The notes: generated by a model from the sequence alone, not told the origin. Shown: positions 16,345 through 26,011, numbered from the stretch's first letter. The stretch: 39,632 nucleotides of DNA from Bacteroidaceae bacterium (GCA_017521285.1 JAFXDG010000078.1:1-39632); one strand, 5' to 3'. Program-made: numbers and translations.

Positions 16345-19026
16345 TTATTTGTTCCAGAACTTCTTACCGTTCTTGATGACGATACCCTTGTAGCTGTAAT
16401 CTACCTGGACACCGGCAGGGGTGTAGAGGGGAGCGTTGTCGGAAGACGGGTCGGTTGTGATGGCTCCGATGCCATTGCTCTGGATGCATTTCAGTTCAAC
16501 CTTGTCGATGTTGCACAAGGCGGTGTTGATGGTGAAGCGGAGTATCTGTTCGCCAGCTTCAAGGTTGGCTCCCAAGTTTCCAGTCACTACCTTGTAGGTG
16601 TTCTTGTTCTTGGTGTTGGGGATGGTCACTTTACACAGGTTGGTGAGTGTTCCGTCCTTGTTCACCAGTTGGATGTAGAAGGTAGAACCTGTAACGGTAG
16701 ATGAAACGGTGGCTTCGTAGGCATACAAGCCCGGATCGGTGACGTTTACGGTATATTCCATCCATTCCTTGGGAGTGGTGTTTCCGATGGCATAGCCTCC
16801 ATCAGTGGTGGCAATGATGTCCATACCTTCATTGTCGGTGCGATAGTTAGTGCCTCCTTGGTCAAGGGCATCCTTGTCGTGGAAGGTGCTTTCTTCGCCT
16901 CCCTTATCGAAGTTTTCAGCTTCGATGATACCCGGCAGACTGATGACCCCCTTGTAAGGCGAACGCTTGTTGTTGACACGCAGGGCGTAGGTGGCCACGT
17001 TGGATTCGTATCCTTCGGCATCGGTGGCTACGGCGGTCACTTGGTAAACTCGTTTTGCCGTAGGTTTGTAGGCGATTTCGAAGGGAGCGTCGGTGAAGGT
17101 CTTCAACAGGACGTCATCGACATAAAGTTTCACGTTGGCAATCGTGCTGGTGGGTGAAGAGGCTTCGACACGAAGGGTGGTGGTTTCATTGATAATGGCC
17201 GGTGCGGGATCGGACGTGATGTTCACTTGGATGTCGTCGTCCAGCATCATTTGCTTGAACACTACTTTGTCGATGTTGCAAGTGCTACCGGTGATGTTCA
17301 GACGGATAATCTGTTCACCCTTTTCCAATTTCACCAACAAGCGTCCGTGCAATGCGCGGTAGTTGTCCCAATTGTTGGATGTGACGCAAGGCACTGACAA
17401 TGACTCTGTCAGTGGAATCAGGTCGTCGCCCTTTCTCAAAGAGAGGCTGAATGAAGATGTGGTGACTCCGGAAGAAGCATACGCATCGTAGGTGTAATAA
17501 CCAGCCTTGGTCACATTCACCGTATATTCCAACCATTCACCAGCGTTGGTGTAGCCGATGGCATAGTTTCCATTTCCGTTCACGATATCTACGCCACCTC
17601 CGTCTGTACGGTAAGCGGTAGTACCTTCGTTGCGGGTATCGGAGTCGTGGAAGGAGATTCCTTCTGCACCGGCGTCGAAGTTCTCGGCTTGCAGGGTACC
17701 CGGCAATTGTGTTCCTCCCTTGAAGGGCACTCGGGGATTATAGGCGGTGAATCCACCCCTGCGCTCATATTCAGAACCATCGGTGGTCACTACTATGGCC
17801 TTCAAGTCGTAGCGTCCCAATGCAGAGGGGGTATATTCCGTCTCGTAGGGGGCTTCGGTCAGTGTACAGTACAATTGGTTCTTCACATAGAGGTCGATGT
17901 GGTCGATGGTCTTTGTCTTCATCTTTGCACGCACGGTGATGGGCATAGCTTCACCTTTGGTGGCAATGATTGAGGCGGGCTTGATATAGACCGATGCCTC
18001 TTTGACCATGCCGGGGTAGGGGCTCTTGGCATTCTTGGCCTTGTCGCTCTGCATGTATTCGCGCAACCAGGTCATGGCGGGGCGGTCTTTGCCATTCTTG
18101 ATGATGCCGGAGTTTCCGTCGGTTGTCCAGGTGCTTCCGTAGATGTATCCCCACAGGGTGATACCGGCGCAATAGTCGGCTTCCCACATGTAGGGTATCT
18201 GCTCCTTATAGCGCTGGAGCTGGAGGGCATCGTCGGACGTGCCGATGTCGTACTCTGTACTGTACATAGGCATCTTCAAGGCATTCTGAATTTCCACCAT
18301 GGCCGACTTGAAGCTGCTCACGTTCATGTCTGTCAGGTCGTGCGACTGGCATCCGTAAGCATCCACGGGGGCACCGGCATCGCGCAAAATCTTCACCAAA
18401 TCGATGAATTGTGAGCGTTGCCATTGGAAGGTGTTGTAGTCATTATATATAAGGATAGCATCCGGCCAACGCTCGTAAGCCATTTCGAAGGCTTTGATAA
18501 TCCAGTCGTAACCCGTCTTTCCGTCACCTCCAAGGGCATTCTTGTAGGGAGCCGGTGCATGGCCGGGCACAGCTTCGTTCACTACGTCAATCATCGGCAG
18601 ATTGGGATAGCGCTGTTTGATGGCATCCATCCACTCGACAATTTCCTTGTATTGCTCTTCGGCAGAGAGGTTGTCCATCCATCCCGGATATTGAGAACCC
18701 CATATCAGTGTGTGAAACTTGAAGGGGAAGCCATGTTGCTTGGCATAGTTGTAGGCATTGTCGCATCCTCCCCAATTGTAGCGGTCGCGTCCTCCTTCAA
18801 TGGATGACCACTTCGACTCATTCTCGGGGGTAATCTGATTCCACAGGGTGTAGTATTTCTCACCTCCGGATTCTACCTGACCGCGAGTGGTGATGTTGCC
18901 CAAGAATTTGTCAGGGTTCGACGACAATTGGGCACGGGCATCCACGGACGGAAACAGGGCTGCACATGACAACAGGCAAGCGGAAACGGCCTTTTGCCAA
19001 TGGCTGATAGTAAACATTCGGTTCAT
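16345..19026 (-). CDS. GH10 endo-beta-1,4-xylanase with two CBM6 modules
   Basis: An 893-residue secreted modular enzyme. Signal peptide: residues 1 to about 32 (ends DARA). The GH10 barrel spans about 35-330, with acid/base Glu151 in IDVVNEAV and nucleophile Glu258 in YSTEYDIG; TLWGYIYGSTW follows. Then come an Ig-like domain (about 345-430), a CBM6 (about 440-590, opening LPGTLQAENFD and closing CNIDKVVFK), a second Ig-like domain (about 600-695), a second CBM6 (about 700-850, LPGIIEAENFD to CNIDKVELK), and a C-terminal tail ending GIVIKNGKKFWNK, a form common in secreted Prevotella/Bacteroides proteins. CBM6 modules usually bind xylan chains. It is transcribed alone, convergent with the GH8 block, and is the depolymerase that would feed the other enzymes. 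Confidence 0.95.
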   Translation of the reverse strand: MNRMFTISHWQKAVSACLLSCAALFPSVDARAQLSSNPDKFLGNITTRGQVESGGEKYYTLWNQITPENESKWSSIEGGRDRYNWGGCDNAYNYAKQHGFPFKFHTLIWGSQYPGWMDNLSAEEQYKEIVEWMDAIKQRYPNLPMIDVVNEAVPGHAPAPYKNALGGDGKTGYDWIIKAFEMAYERWPDAILIYNDYNTFQWQRSQFIDLVKILRDAGAPVDAYGCQSHDLTDMNVSSFKSAMVEIQNALKMPMYSTEYDIGTSDDALQLQRYKEQIPYMWEADYCAGITLWGYIYGSTWTTDGNSGIIKNGKDRPAMTWLREYMQSDKAKNAKSPYPGMVKEASVYIKPASIIATKGEAMPITVRAKMKTKTIDHIDLYVKNQLYCTLTEAPYETEYTPSALGRYDLKAIVVTTDGSEYERRGGFTAYNPRVPFKGGTQLPGTLQAENFDAGAEGISFHDSDTRNEGTTAYRTDGGGVDIVNGNGNYAIGYTNAGEWLEYTVNVTKAGYYTYDAYASSGVTTSSFSLSLRKGDDLIPLTESLSVPCVTSNNWDNYRALHGRLLVKLEKGEQIIRLNITGSTCNIDKVVFKQMMLDDDIQVNITSDPAPAIINETTTLRVEASSPTSTIANVKLYVDDVLLKTFTDAPFEIAYKPTAKRVYQVTAVATDAEGYESNVATYALRVNNKRSPYKGVISLPGIIEAENFDKGGEESTFHDKDALDQGGTNYRTDNEGMDIIATTDGGYAIGNTTPKEWMEYTVNVTDPGLYAYEATVSSTVTGSTFYIQLVNKDGTLTNLCKVTIPNTKNKNTYKVVTGNLGANLEAGEQILRFTINTALCNIDKVELKCIQSNGIGAITTDPSSDNAPLYTPAGVQVDYSYKGIVIKNGKKFWNK

Positions 19027-19071
19027 AATATGTTATTCAATGGTTAATTAATATTTCCGTAAATGTGTCTG

Positions 19072-19079
19072 CAAATATA
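19072..19079 (-). promoter_or_regulatory. -7 promoter element for the GH10 xylanase
   Basis: On the minus strand this reads TATATTTG, matching TAnnTTTG, 46 bp before the start codon at 19026. Confidence 0.55.
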
Positions 19080-19250
19080 TGAAATAACTGATAAATGCCC
19101 TAACCATAAGCCGGATATTCATCTTTGAGAAACACAGAAACAACAACTTGAAACAAAAAGGAGGGTCAAGAAGAACTATTATTCGGCAAGAAGAACACGC
19201 TAAAGACTATTTTTGTGGTCGCTATACGTGGTAGATTCAATCAGATTCTC

Positions 19251-19258
19251 TATTTTTG
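19251..19258 (+). promoter_or_regulatory. -7 promoter element for the SMR exporter
   Basis: TATTTTTG matches TAnnTTTG, 19 bp before the ATG at 19277. A second TATTTTTG occurs at 19208-19215. The leader is too short to hold a guanidine riboswitch. Confidence 0.5.
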
Positions 19259-19276
19259 CAGACAAAAACAAATCGT

Positions 19277-19597
19277 ATGAATTGGATTATCCTTATCATT
19301 GCCGGCTTGTGTGAAGTGGGCTTTACCTTTTGCTTGGGCAAGGCGAAAGATGCCGTTGGGGTGGCTTACTGGGAGTGGATGGGCGGATTCTTGGCCTTTA
19401 CCGTGGCCAGTATGTGGCTATTGGCCAAGGCTACACAGACATTGCCCATTGGTACGGCTTATCCCGTATGGACGGGTATTGGTGCCGTTGGTACGGTGTT
19501 GGTGGGCATCTGCTTTTTCCACGAACCGGCTACCTTTTGGCGCCTGTTCTTTATCACTACACTGATAGCGTCCATTATCGGATTGAAGATGGTGTAA
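19277..19597 (+). CDS. gdx: Small multidrug resistance family exporter, Gdx/SugE-like
   Basis: A 106-residue, four-helix inner-membrane protein. MNWIILIIAGLCEVGFTFCL holds the essential membrane Glu of the SMR family (Glu13), and LPIGTAYPVWTGIGAVGTVL is the signature loop shared with SugE/Gdx rather than EmrE. Gdx proteins exchange guanidinium for protons as antiparallel dimers. The ATG at 19277 is chosen because the upstream in-frame codons at 19256 lie over the promoter. It is a single gene with no SMR partner beside it, consistent with the homodimeric Gdx type. No guanidine riboswitch is apparent upstream. Confidence 0.88.
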   Translation: MNWIILIIAGLCEVGFTFCLGKAKDAVGVAYWEWMGGFLAFTVASMWLLAKATQTLPIGTAYPVWTGIGAVGTVLVGICFFHEPATFWRLFFITTLIASIIGLKMV

Positions 19598-19611
19598 GGG
19601 GAACTTGGCCT

Positions 19612-19680
19612 TGTTTTTTCCCCTACCTGCAAAATATTTTTTCCCTACCTGCAAAAAAATATTCTCAGGTAGGGCCGTAA
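19612..19680. repeat. CCCTACCTG direct and inverted repeats ahead of fetAB
   Basis: CCCTACCTGCAAAA occurs at 19621-19634 and again at 19643-19656 (22 bp apart), and an inverted CAGGTAGGG lies at 19666-19674, forming a 9-bp stem with the second copy. No T tract follows, so it is a poor terminator. Position just upstream of the fetAB promoter allows an operator role, unproven. Confidence 0.6.
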
Positions 19681-19697
19681 AAACGGATAAATATTCG

Positions 19698-19705
19698 TAC
19701 CTTCG
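19698..19705 (+). promoter_or_regulatory. Possible -7 element for fetAB
   Basis: TACCTTCG is one base from TAnnTTTG and lies 27 bp upstream of the ATG at 19733. Confidence 0.4.
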
Positions 19706-19732
19706 CACGACCATTTGAAAACAGAACAAGAA

Positions 19733-20374
19733 ATGCTGCGGATTGAAAACTTGGGAGTACGGTTTGGACAGAAGGAACTCTTCTCCGACATGAATTTGCA
19801 TGTCGGCAGGGGAGAGGTGGTTTGTCTTACCGGACCTTCGGGATGTGGGAAAACCACGTTGTTGAAAGCCGTCATGGGATTTGTCTCTCCGTTTCAAGGG
19901 ACGGTGGTGGTGGATGGTATTCAGCTGACTCCTCAGATGGTTCACATTATCCGTCATCGTATCGCATGGATGCCTCAGGGACTTTCGTTGCCTTGTGAAT
20001 GGGTCAGAGAAATGGTGCGCCTGCCTTTCGACCTGCGGGTGAATAGGGGGACTTCCTTTTCGGAGGAAAAATTGCAGGAGTATTTCTGTACATTAGGGCT
20101 GGATACGAGTCTGTTGGACAAACGCCTGCATGAGGTATCTGGTGGACAACGCCAGCGCATCTTGTTGGCTATCACGGCTATGCAGGAGAAACCACTCGTC
20201 GTTATCGACGAACCGACATCAGCTCTTGATCAGGCATCCACCCAAAAAGCTCTGCAATTTGTGCAACGGTTGGCCACAGAGGGTAGGGGCAGAGCCATAT
20301 TGTCCGTCTCTCATGACCCTCGCTTTATGGAAGGGTGCGACAAAGTTATTGATTTCACAAATCACAAATCATAA
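19733..20374 (+). CDS. fetA: ABC transporter ATPase, FetA-like
   Basis: A 213-residue cytoplasmic ATPase with the full ABC set: Walker A GPSGCGKTT, Q-loop WMPQGLSLP, signature VSGGQRQRI, Walker B VVIDEPTSAL and switch His in VSHDPR. The short form and the following UPF0014-type permease identify the FetA/FetB (YbbL/YbbM) pair, which is associated with iron export and oxidative-stress resistance in Escherichia coli. The start is the ATG at 19733 (MLRIENLGVRFGQ); an upstream TTG at 19715 adds six residues. Its stop is 16 bp from the permease start, so the two form an operon. Function is assigned by pairing; the metal specificity is not proven. Confidence 0.85.
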   Translation: MLRIENLGVRFGQKELFSDMNLHVGRGEVVCLTGPSGCGKTTLLKAVMGFVSPFQGTVVVDGIQLTPQMVHIIRHRIAWMPQGLSLPCEWVREMVRLPFDLRVNRGTSFSEEKLQEYFCTLGLDTSLLDKRLHEVSGGQRQRILLAITAMQEKPLVVIDEPTSALDQASTQKALQFVQRLATEGRGRAILSVSHDPRFMEGCDKVIDFTNHKS

Positions 20375-20390
20375 ATTATAAATTATAAAG

Positions 20391-21179
20391 TTGGGTACAA
20401 CGATAGACATCAGCTATTGGGGATTGGGTATCGGCATGTTACTCCTGCTCATACCTCTCTATTTCTTTCACCGGTTCAAGACGGGATTGGTGAAGGCTAC
20501 CATCGTAGGAGCCATCCGCATGGTGGTGCAACTCTTTCTTATAGGTATCTACCTGAAGTACCTTTTTTTGTGGGATAATCCCTGGATTAACTTTCTGTGG
20601 GTCTTTATCATGGTGTTTGTGGCGACCGAAACGGCTCTTTCGCGCACTCGTCTCAAACGTAATATCCTGATGATTCCCATTGTTGTAGGCTTTTTGGCTT
20701 CGGCCATATTGGTCGGACTTTACTTCTTGGGAGTTGTGCTCCAGTTGGACAATATCTTTGGTGCCCAATACATGATTCCCATTTTCGGTATCCTGATGGG
20801 CAACATGCTTTCGAGCAATGTGGTGGCATTGAACACTTTCTATACCAATCTGATGCGTGAGCAACAGCTCTATTATTATCTGTTGGGCAACGGTGCCACC
20901 CGCCACGAAGCTACCGCTCCCTTTGTGCGCGAAGCCATCATCAAAGCCTTTAGCCCTGCCATTGCCAACATGGCGGTCATGGGGCTTGTGGCCTTGCCGG
21001 GCACTATGATTGGCCAGATACTTGGAGGTTCGTCTCCCAATGTTGCCATCAAGTACCAGATGATGATTATAGTCATCACCGTCACCGCCTCTATCCTTTC
21101 ACTAATGATAACCCTCTGGATGGCAGCCCGCAAGACTTTCGATTCTTACGGATGCATCCGTCAAGTCTTCAAGGAGTGA
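20391..21179 (+). CDS. fetB: ABC transporter permease, FetB/UPF0014 family
   Basis: A 262-residue inner-membrane protein with about seven hydrophobic segments. The motifs AIRMVVQLFLIGIYLKYLF, TALSRTRLKRN, GILMGNMLSSNVVALN and NGATRHEAT are typical of UPF0014 (FetB/YbbM). Together with the ATPase immediately upstream it would form the exporter. The start is a TTG at 20391 (MGTTIDISYWGLGIG); the next in-frame ATG would remove most of the first membrane helix, so the TTG is preferred. Length matches the family. Confidence 0.85.
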   Translation: MGTTIDISYWGLGIGMLLLLIPLYFFHRFKTGLVKATIVGAIRMVVQLFLIGIYLKYLFLWDNPWINFLWVFIMVFVATETALSRTRLKRNILMIPIVVGFLASAILVGLYFLGVVLQLDNIFGAQYMIPIFGILMGNMLSSNVVALNTFYTNLMREQQLYYYLLGNGATRHEATAPFVREAIIKAFSPAIANMAVMGLVALPGTMIGQILGGSSPNVAIKYQMMIIVITVTASILSLMITLWMAARKTFDSYGCIRQVFKE

Positions 21180-21310
21180 CATATATTAATTAATGTATAT
21201 GCTCTGTTTCTACAAACGAAAAATCTATGCGAATTATTAAATAATCTTAAATAATTGTGCGTATTTGAAAAAAATATCAGTTGAATGATTCTTATATGAA
21301 ATATAAGCAT

Positions 21311-21318
21311 TAAATTTG
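21311..21318 (+). promoter_or_regulatory. -7 promoter element for the LruC-like lipoprotein
   Basis: TAAATTTG matches TAnnTTTG, 63 bp upstream of the ATG at 21382. The rest of the 200-bp spacer is AT-rich, with nothing else recognised. Confidence 0.5.
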
Positions 21319-21381
21319 CAAATCAAAACCAATTTTATGTGAATTTTAAAACCAATTATTTATATTAAACAACAAATTCAA

Positions 21382-22605
21382 ATGAAAAAAGTCTTTTTCA
21401 AATCAATGGTAGGTGTCGCTTTTGTCGGCATGGCTATGTCTTCATGTGTGGAGGTTGAAGACCTGTATGACCCTTCTTATTTTGCTAAGAAGAAACAGCA
21501 GTATGAAACTCAATGGAAAATTCAATTCGGTTCAATCGATCCTGAACATAATTGGGGATTTTCTTATGATGCTTCTGGAGATGAGGCTGTGACTCGTTGG
21601 GCAAATACAAACAGTAATGAATGGGAGAATTATGTTATAAAACCAGATGAGGTAAATGATGTTGAAATATCAAATGTTCTGGAAGTGTTCAATAAGCCTA
21701 TAAACAAATCGGCATCAAAGCAAGTAAATTGGAGCGATTTTTGGGTGCAGCAGGTTTATCAAGGAGACAATTCGTATGTGACAGAACCTGACCAGAATGG
21801 TCATACGCAGAATTTGACAAATGTTAAGCTTGATCAATTGCTTACAGCTTATTATGACGCAAACGGTGAATTGATTTATGAGCATGTTAGCAATTTCAAT
21901 GCTTCATTGGGATGTGTCATGCTGATGCAGAATAGCGGAACTGTTAGCTTTGCTTATCGTAATAATCAAGATAGTGGAAATCTTTATAGTGACTATGTTA
22001 TTATGGAGGTGAACGGTGAATATTATGTAGGATTTGATTTCAGTTGTAATGATCCAAATAGAAAAGTAATAGCCGATGGTATATATAATGATTGGATTGT
22101 AAAAATTATCCCTGCAGAATATAAGAATACTCAGCGTATCATTTGCGAAGACCTTGGAAATATAGGTGATTTCGATTTCAATGATGTTGTATTTGATGCC
22201 TATATAACTTGGGGAAATAATGGTCAAGAAGCTGTTGTTACTGTTAAGGCTGCGGGTGGTACATTGCCTATATATATAGGTGGTGTGGAGATTCACAAAG
22301 CTATGGGGGTTGCAGCTAACGTAATGGTAAATACAGGTGCAGGTGTAAGTTGTCCTCCCGCAATTTTCCGTATCCCTGTTTCAAGTTCTAATATTGCTGA
22401 TATTGAAGTTTCGGTGAATAATGCGATAGTACTTGAGGCTCCTCAAGGAGATGCTCCTCAAAAGATTTGTGTACCCTCTACATTCAAATGGTGTACTGAA
22501 CGTACTAACATTAAGGATGCTTACCCTGGTTTCATGGAGTGGTCACAGAATCAGAATGCTAATGTTGGATGGTACAGTAATCCAACTGATGGAAATGTGA
22601 TGTAG
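21382..22605 (+). CDS. LruC/DUF4842-like surface lipoprotein
   Basis: A 407-residue lipoprotein: signal peptide MKKVFFKSMVGVAFVGMAMS with lipid-bearing Cys22, followed by VEVEDLYDPSYFAKKKQQYE. The central motif CEDLGNIGDFDFNDVVFDA (about residues 256-273) is the Asp/Asn-rich signature of LruC-type (DUF4842/DUF4114-like) domains, probably calcium binding; AAGGTLPIYIGG follows, as in related Bacteroidales lipoproteins. It is likely displayed on the outer membrane; its role is unknown. The gene is AT-richer than the flanking fetAB and xylan genes and uses different codons, which may reflect transfer or surface-gene bias. It stands alone, with a terminator shared with the convergent DUF5103 gene. 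Confidence 0.65.
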   Translation: MKKVFFKSMVGVAFVGMAMSSCVEVEDLYDPSYFAKKKQQYETQWKIQFGSIDPEHNWGFSYDASGDEAVTRWANTNSNEWENYVIKPDEVNDVEISNVLEVFNKPINKSASKQVNWSDFWVQQVYQGDNSYVTEPDQNGHTQNLTNVKLDQLLTAYYDANGELIYEHVSNFNASLGCVMLMQNSGTVSFAYRNNQDSGNLYSDYVIMEVNGEYYVGFDFSCNDPNRKVIADGIYNDWIVKIIPAEYKNTQRIICEDLGNIGDFDFNDVVFDAYITWGNNGQEAVVTVKAAGGTLPIYIGGVEIHKAMGVAANVMVNTGAGVSCPPAIFRIPVSSSNIADIEVSVNNAIVLEAPQGDAPQKICVPSTFKWCTERTNIKDAYPGFMEWSQNQNANVGWYSNPTDGNVM

Positions 22606-22624
22606 AATAAATTGATAAAAAAGT

Positions 22625-22660
22625 AAAAATGGGGGTGTTGGAATGCATCCCCATTTTTTT
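22625..22660. terminator. Bidirectional terminator between convergent genes
   Basis: AAAAATGGGG (22625-22634) pairs with CCCCATTTTT (22649-22658), followed by further Ts. It serves the lipoprotein gene from the left and the DUF5103 gene from the right. Confidence 0.8.
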
Positions 22661-22662
22661 AT

Positions 22663-23919
22663 TCATTCCTGCTCAAATTTCACCGAACTCATTCCTACTA
22701 ATTTGTCATATCGTCCACCGAAGGGGCGGTGATATACAAGAATGAGGTATTCGTTTTCCGTTTCATAAAAATTTCCAGCAGAAGGAGCAGTTTGTCCTAC
22801 TTGGTTTCCTTCGGGCACAAACAGATACAGCCAGTTATACACACCTTGTTTCAGTAATTGGACACCTTCGTATGCGTGGGTTTGTTCGTTGTAGGTGAGT
22901 GCAAATGAAGGGGTAAACTGATTGTACGTAAAGGCTCCGCTGAGGTAAAAGTTGCCATTGGGTAATGGATTATCAAAACCTTCGAGGGTGAAGTGAACGA
23001 AGAGGTAATCGGCTTCGGTATTTGTGTCTTGTGCCATGTCATATCGGATGAAATAGCGGCCATTTTGATCCTGATCGTAGCTGTAATTTGTCCGTGGTTG
23101 ATCAGGAAAGAGGGTTGCATGGTAATAAGGGTTGAAGAATTGCATTTGCTCAACGTCTTGATAACCATAGTGCATATTGAAAACCTCAAAGCGACGGTAT
23201 TCATTTCCTGCGGGAAAAATGAGTTTCCGGTTATGGACAAATTGCATTTGTCCGGGTTGTAGGTATGTGGGTTGCAAGTCACTCACGCAATTGTCGGTAC
23301 GTTGGTTTTGATAAACCCGCACGTTGAATTCTGATTGTGGAGAGGTGACATTCATGCCCGGATAATTTACTGTGAAGCTTACTTGTTGGTGACTTTCGTT
23401 AGTATCAATATCCGTGTTACTACTCACCTCTGCAGATACTCCCACACGTGGTTCGATGACCGAAAAGCAGGCTTGTGCTACGGGCGTTTCTTCGTCATCT
23501 TCGCCATAGATGTTTACCTGATAATTTCCGGAAATGAGAAGTTGCGCTTCTCCGTTTGGGAGTTGGAAACTATAGTGTGTATATAGCATGGTGGTGTTGA
23601 GCGAATTTTCATAATTCTCTATCACATTGTCGTTGAATCCTTGCAAATAATCTGTATCGAAAAGGTCACTGGGTGTCCAATCGGCATTGCAATGGATGAT
23701 TTTGTATGTATAGCGATGGTATTCGTGCGTCAGTTCGTCGAACGAAATCTCCACTTTGTCCGTTGTGCTCAAGTGGATGATGGGAGGAGCCATCCAATTA
23801 CCGTTGGCTATTACTTGTAAAGTCTTGATGTGAGGCACATTCACGCATGTGTTTTGTGCCATTGCCATGTGGAGGCTCATCCATGTGAACCATATTATGG
23901 AGAATAATGCTTGTTTCAT
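22663..23919 (-). CDS. DUF5103 family protein (type IX secretion plug-like)
   Basis: A 418-residue exported protein with signal peptide MKQALFSIIWFTWMSLHMAMA. The conserved DUF5103 features are present: LSTTDKVEISFDELTHEYHRYTY, IHCNADWTPSDLF, the EYRRFEVFNMHY region, and the GNFYLSGAFTYNQF and GVYNWLYLF blocks near the end. In Flavobacterium, a DUF5103 protein plugs the type IX translocon SprA; homologues persist in Bacteroidales that lack the full system, where their role is unclear. It lies 55 bp downstream of uvrB on the same strand and may be cotranscribed with it. Family assignment is good; function in this organism is inferred only. Confidence 0.8.
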   Translation of the reverse strand: MKQALFSIIWFTWMSLHMAMAQNTCVNVPHIKTLQVIANGNWMAPPIIHLSTTDKVEISFDELTHEYHRYTYKIIHCNADWTPSDLFDTDYLQGFNDNVIENYENSLNTTMLYTHYSFQLPNGEAQLLISGNYQVNIYGEDDEETPVAQACFSVIEPRVGVSAEVSSNTDIDTNESHQQVSFTVNYPGMNVTSPQSEFNVRVYQNQRTDNCVSDLQPTYLQPGQMQFVHNRKLIFPAGNEYRRFEVFNMHYGYQDVEQMQFFNPYYHATLFPDQPRTNYSYDQDQNGRYFIRYDMAQDTNTEADYLFVHFTLEGFDNPLPNGNFYLSGAFTYNQFTPSFALTYNEQTHAYEGVQLLKQGVYNWLYLFVPEGNQVGQTAPSAGNFYETENEYLILVYHRPFGGRYDKLVGMSSVKFEQE

Positions 23920-23974
23920 ATTTCGTATCTTTTAATCGATAGAGTAAACAATGGTTGGATATAAAAGGATTGCC

Positions 23975-26011
23975 TTATTCCTTACCTTTTAATATATCTT
24001 CCAATTTCAACAATTCGTCGCGATACTGGGCTGCTTCAAGGAAGTCGAGACGCTTGGCGGCTTCGGTCATCAATTTGCGTGTACGTTCTATGCTCTTCTC
24101 CAGTTGCGGGCGCGACATGTATTCAACAATCGGATCAGCAGCTATGGACATCACCTCAGGGATGTTCTTATCATAGCCCTGGGATGAAGTGGGTTCATCC
24201 ATGGCCTGAGGTTGGGCATTGATCAGGTTACCCATCTTCCGTTCTTTTTTGATTTGTTGGGGCACAATGCCATTCGCTTCATTGTAGGCAAGTTGCTTTT
24301 CGCGTCGCCGGTTGGTTTCGTCGATGGTCAGTTGCATGCTTTCAGTGATTTTGTCGGCATACATAATGACGCGTCCGTTGATGTTTCTGGCCGCACGACC
24401 AGCCGTTTGGGTGAGTGAACGGTGGCTTCTGAGGAATCCTTCCTTGTCGGCATCTAAGATAGCGACAAGCGAAACCTCTGGCAGGTCCAATCCTTCGCGT
24501 AATAGATTCACTCCGATGAGGACATCATAGAGACCGGCTCGCAAGTCATCCATAATCTTTACTCGTTCAAGGGTGTCCACATCGCTATGAATATAATTGC
24601 AACGGACTTGATTGTCAAGCAGATATTCGGTCAGTTCTTCGGCCATTCGTTTGGTCAAGGTAGTTACTAATACACGTTCGTCCCTTTCCACTCGTTGTTG
24701 GATTTCTTCCATCAGATCGTCAATCTGATTGAGGCTTGGACGCACATCAATTATGGGATCAAGCAATCCGGTAGGGCGGATAACCTGATCAACCACAATT
24801 CCTTCGCTACGTACCAATTCATAATCGGCCGGTGTGGCACTCACGTAGATGGTTTGTGGAGTCATGGCCTCAAATTCTTCAAACTTCAAAGGTCGATTGT
24901 CAAGGGCGGCAGGTAAACGGAAACCATATTCTACCAGATTGATTTTTCGGGCACGGTCGCCACCATACATGGCGCGTATCTGAGGTACGCTGACGTGGCT
25001 CTCGTCAATGACCAGCAGGAAATCTTTTGGGAAGAAGTCGAGCAGGCAATAGGGGCGGGTGCCTGCTTCGCGTCCGTCGAAGTAGCGAGAGTAATTCTCA
25101 ATGCCCGAGCAATGTCCCAATTCGCGAATCATCTCCATGTCATACGTCACACGTTCGTGCAGGCGCTTGGCTTCAAATTCCTTTCCTATTTCACGGAAAT
25201 AGTTTTCTTGTGCAAACAGGTCGTCTTCAATCTGATGGATGGCTCTCAGTGTGCTCTCTTTGGTGGTCATGAAAAGGTTGGCCGGATATATCTTGTATTC
25301 ATCAAAAGAACCGAGTTTCATTCCCGATACGGCATCCACCTCTTCAATAGCATCAATTTCATCATCCCAAAACATAACCCTCAGCAGGTTGTCCGCATAC
25401 GCTAAATAGATATCTACCGTATCGCCCTTCACACGAAAGTTTCCGCGTTGGAAAGTAATGTCGTTTCTACTATATTGCATATCAACCAAACGGCGTAAGA
25501 ATACATTGCGGTCGAGTAATTTCCCACGTTTTATTTCAATTACATTTTCATAGAAGTCGGCAGGATTACCCATACCGTAGATGCATGATACGGAAGATAC
25601 AACAATGACATCTTTCCGACCTGATAGCAAAGATGAGGTGGCTGCCAGACGTAACTTGTCAATCTCGTCATTGATGGCCAGATCCTTCTCGATGTAAGTG
25701 TCGCTACTGGGCAGATAAGCTTCGGGTTGATAGTAATCATAGTAGGAGACGTAGTACTCCACCGCATTGTTTGGGAAAAAGCTCTTGAATTCACCATACA
25801 ATTGGGCTGCCAGTGTCTTGTTGTGACTGAGGATGAGGGTTGGCTTGTTTATGTTTTTAATGACATTGGCAATGGTGAATGTTTTGCCCGACCCGGTCAC
25901 TCCCAATAATGTTTGTGCCGGAAGTCCCTGTTTGATGCCTTCGGTCAGTTGCCTGATGGCTTCGGGTTGGTCGCCAGTGGGGTGATAGTCTGAGATAAGT
26001 TCAAAATTCAT
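23975..26011 (-). CDS. uvrB: Excinuclease ABC subunit UvrB
   Basis: A 678-residue nucleotide-excision-repair helicase that verifies damage and positions UvrC. The start is the ATG at 26011 ([19 protein letters not shown]), the standard UvrB N-terminus; the frame stays open upstream to 26119 but those codons encode an atypical extension. Walker [12 protein letters not shown], the beta-hairpin region [33 protein letters not shown], helicase motifs V and VI ([23 protein letters not shown]) and the C-terminal UVR domain ([22 protein letters not shown]) are all intact. Full length, with no anomalies. Confidence 0.97.
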   Translation of the reverse strand: MNFELISDYHPTGDQPEAIRQLTEGIKQGLPAQTLLGVTGSGKTFTIANVIKNINKPTLILSHNKTLAAQLYGEFKSFFPNNAVEYYVSYYDYYQPEAYLPSSDTYIEKDLAINDEIDKLRLAATSSLLSGRKDVIVVSSVSCIYGMGNPADFYENVIEIKRGKLLDRNVFLRRLVDMQYSRNDITFQRGNFRVKGDTVDIYLAYADNLLRVMFWDDEIDAIEEVDAVSGMKLGSFDEYKIYPANLFMTTKESTLRAIHQIEDDLFAQENYFREIGKEFEAKRLHERVTYDMEMIRELGHCSGIENYSRYFDGREAGTRPYCLLDFFPKDFLLVIDESHVSVPQIRAMYGGDRARKINLVEYGFRLPAALDNRPLKFEEFEAMTPQTIYVSATPADYELVRSEGIVVDQVIRPTGLLDPIIDVRPSLNQIDDLMEEIQQRVERDERVLVTTLTKRMAEELTEYLLDNQVRCNYIHSDVDTLERVKIMDDLRAGLYDVLIGVNLLREGLDLPEVSLVAILDADKEGFLRSHRSLTQTAGRAARNINGRVIMYADKITESMQLTIDETNRRREKQLAYNEANGIVPQQIKKERKMGNLINAQPQAMDEPTSSQGYDKNIPEVMSIAADPIVEYMSRPQLEKSIERTRKLMTEAAKRLDFLEAAQYRDELLKLEDILKGKE

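Noticed and set aside
19080-19276. Guanidine riboswitch ahead of the Gdx-like gene
   Set aside because: No characteristic conserved loops were seen and the promoter-like element lies only 19 bp before the start codon.
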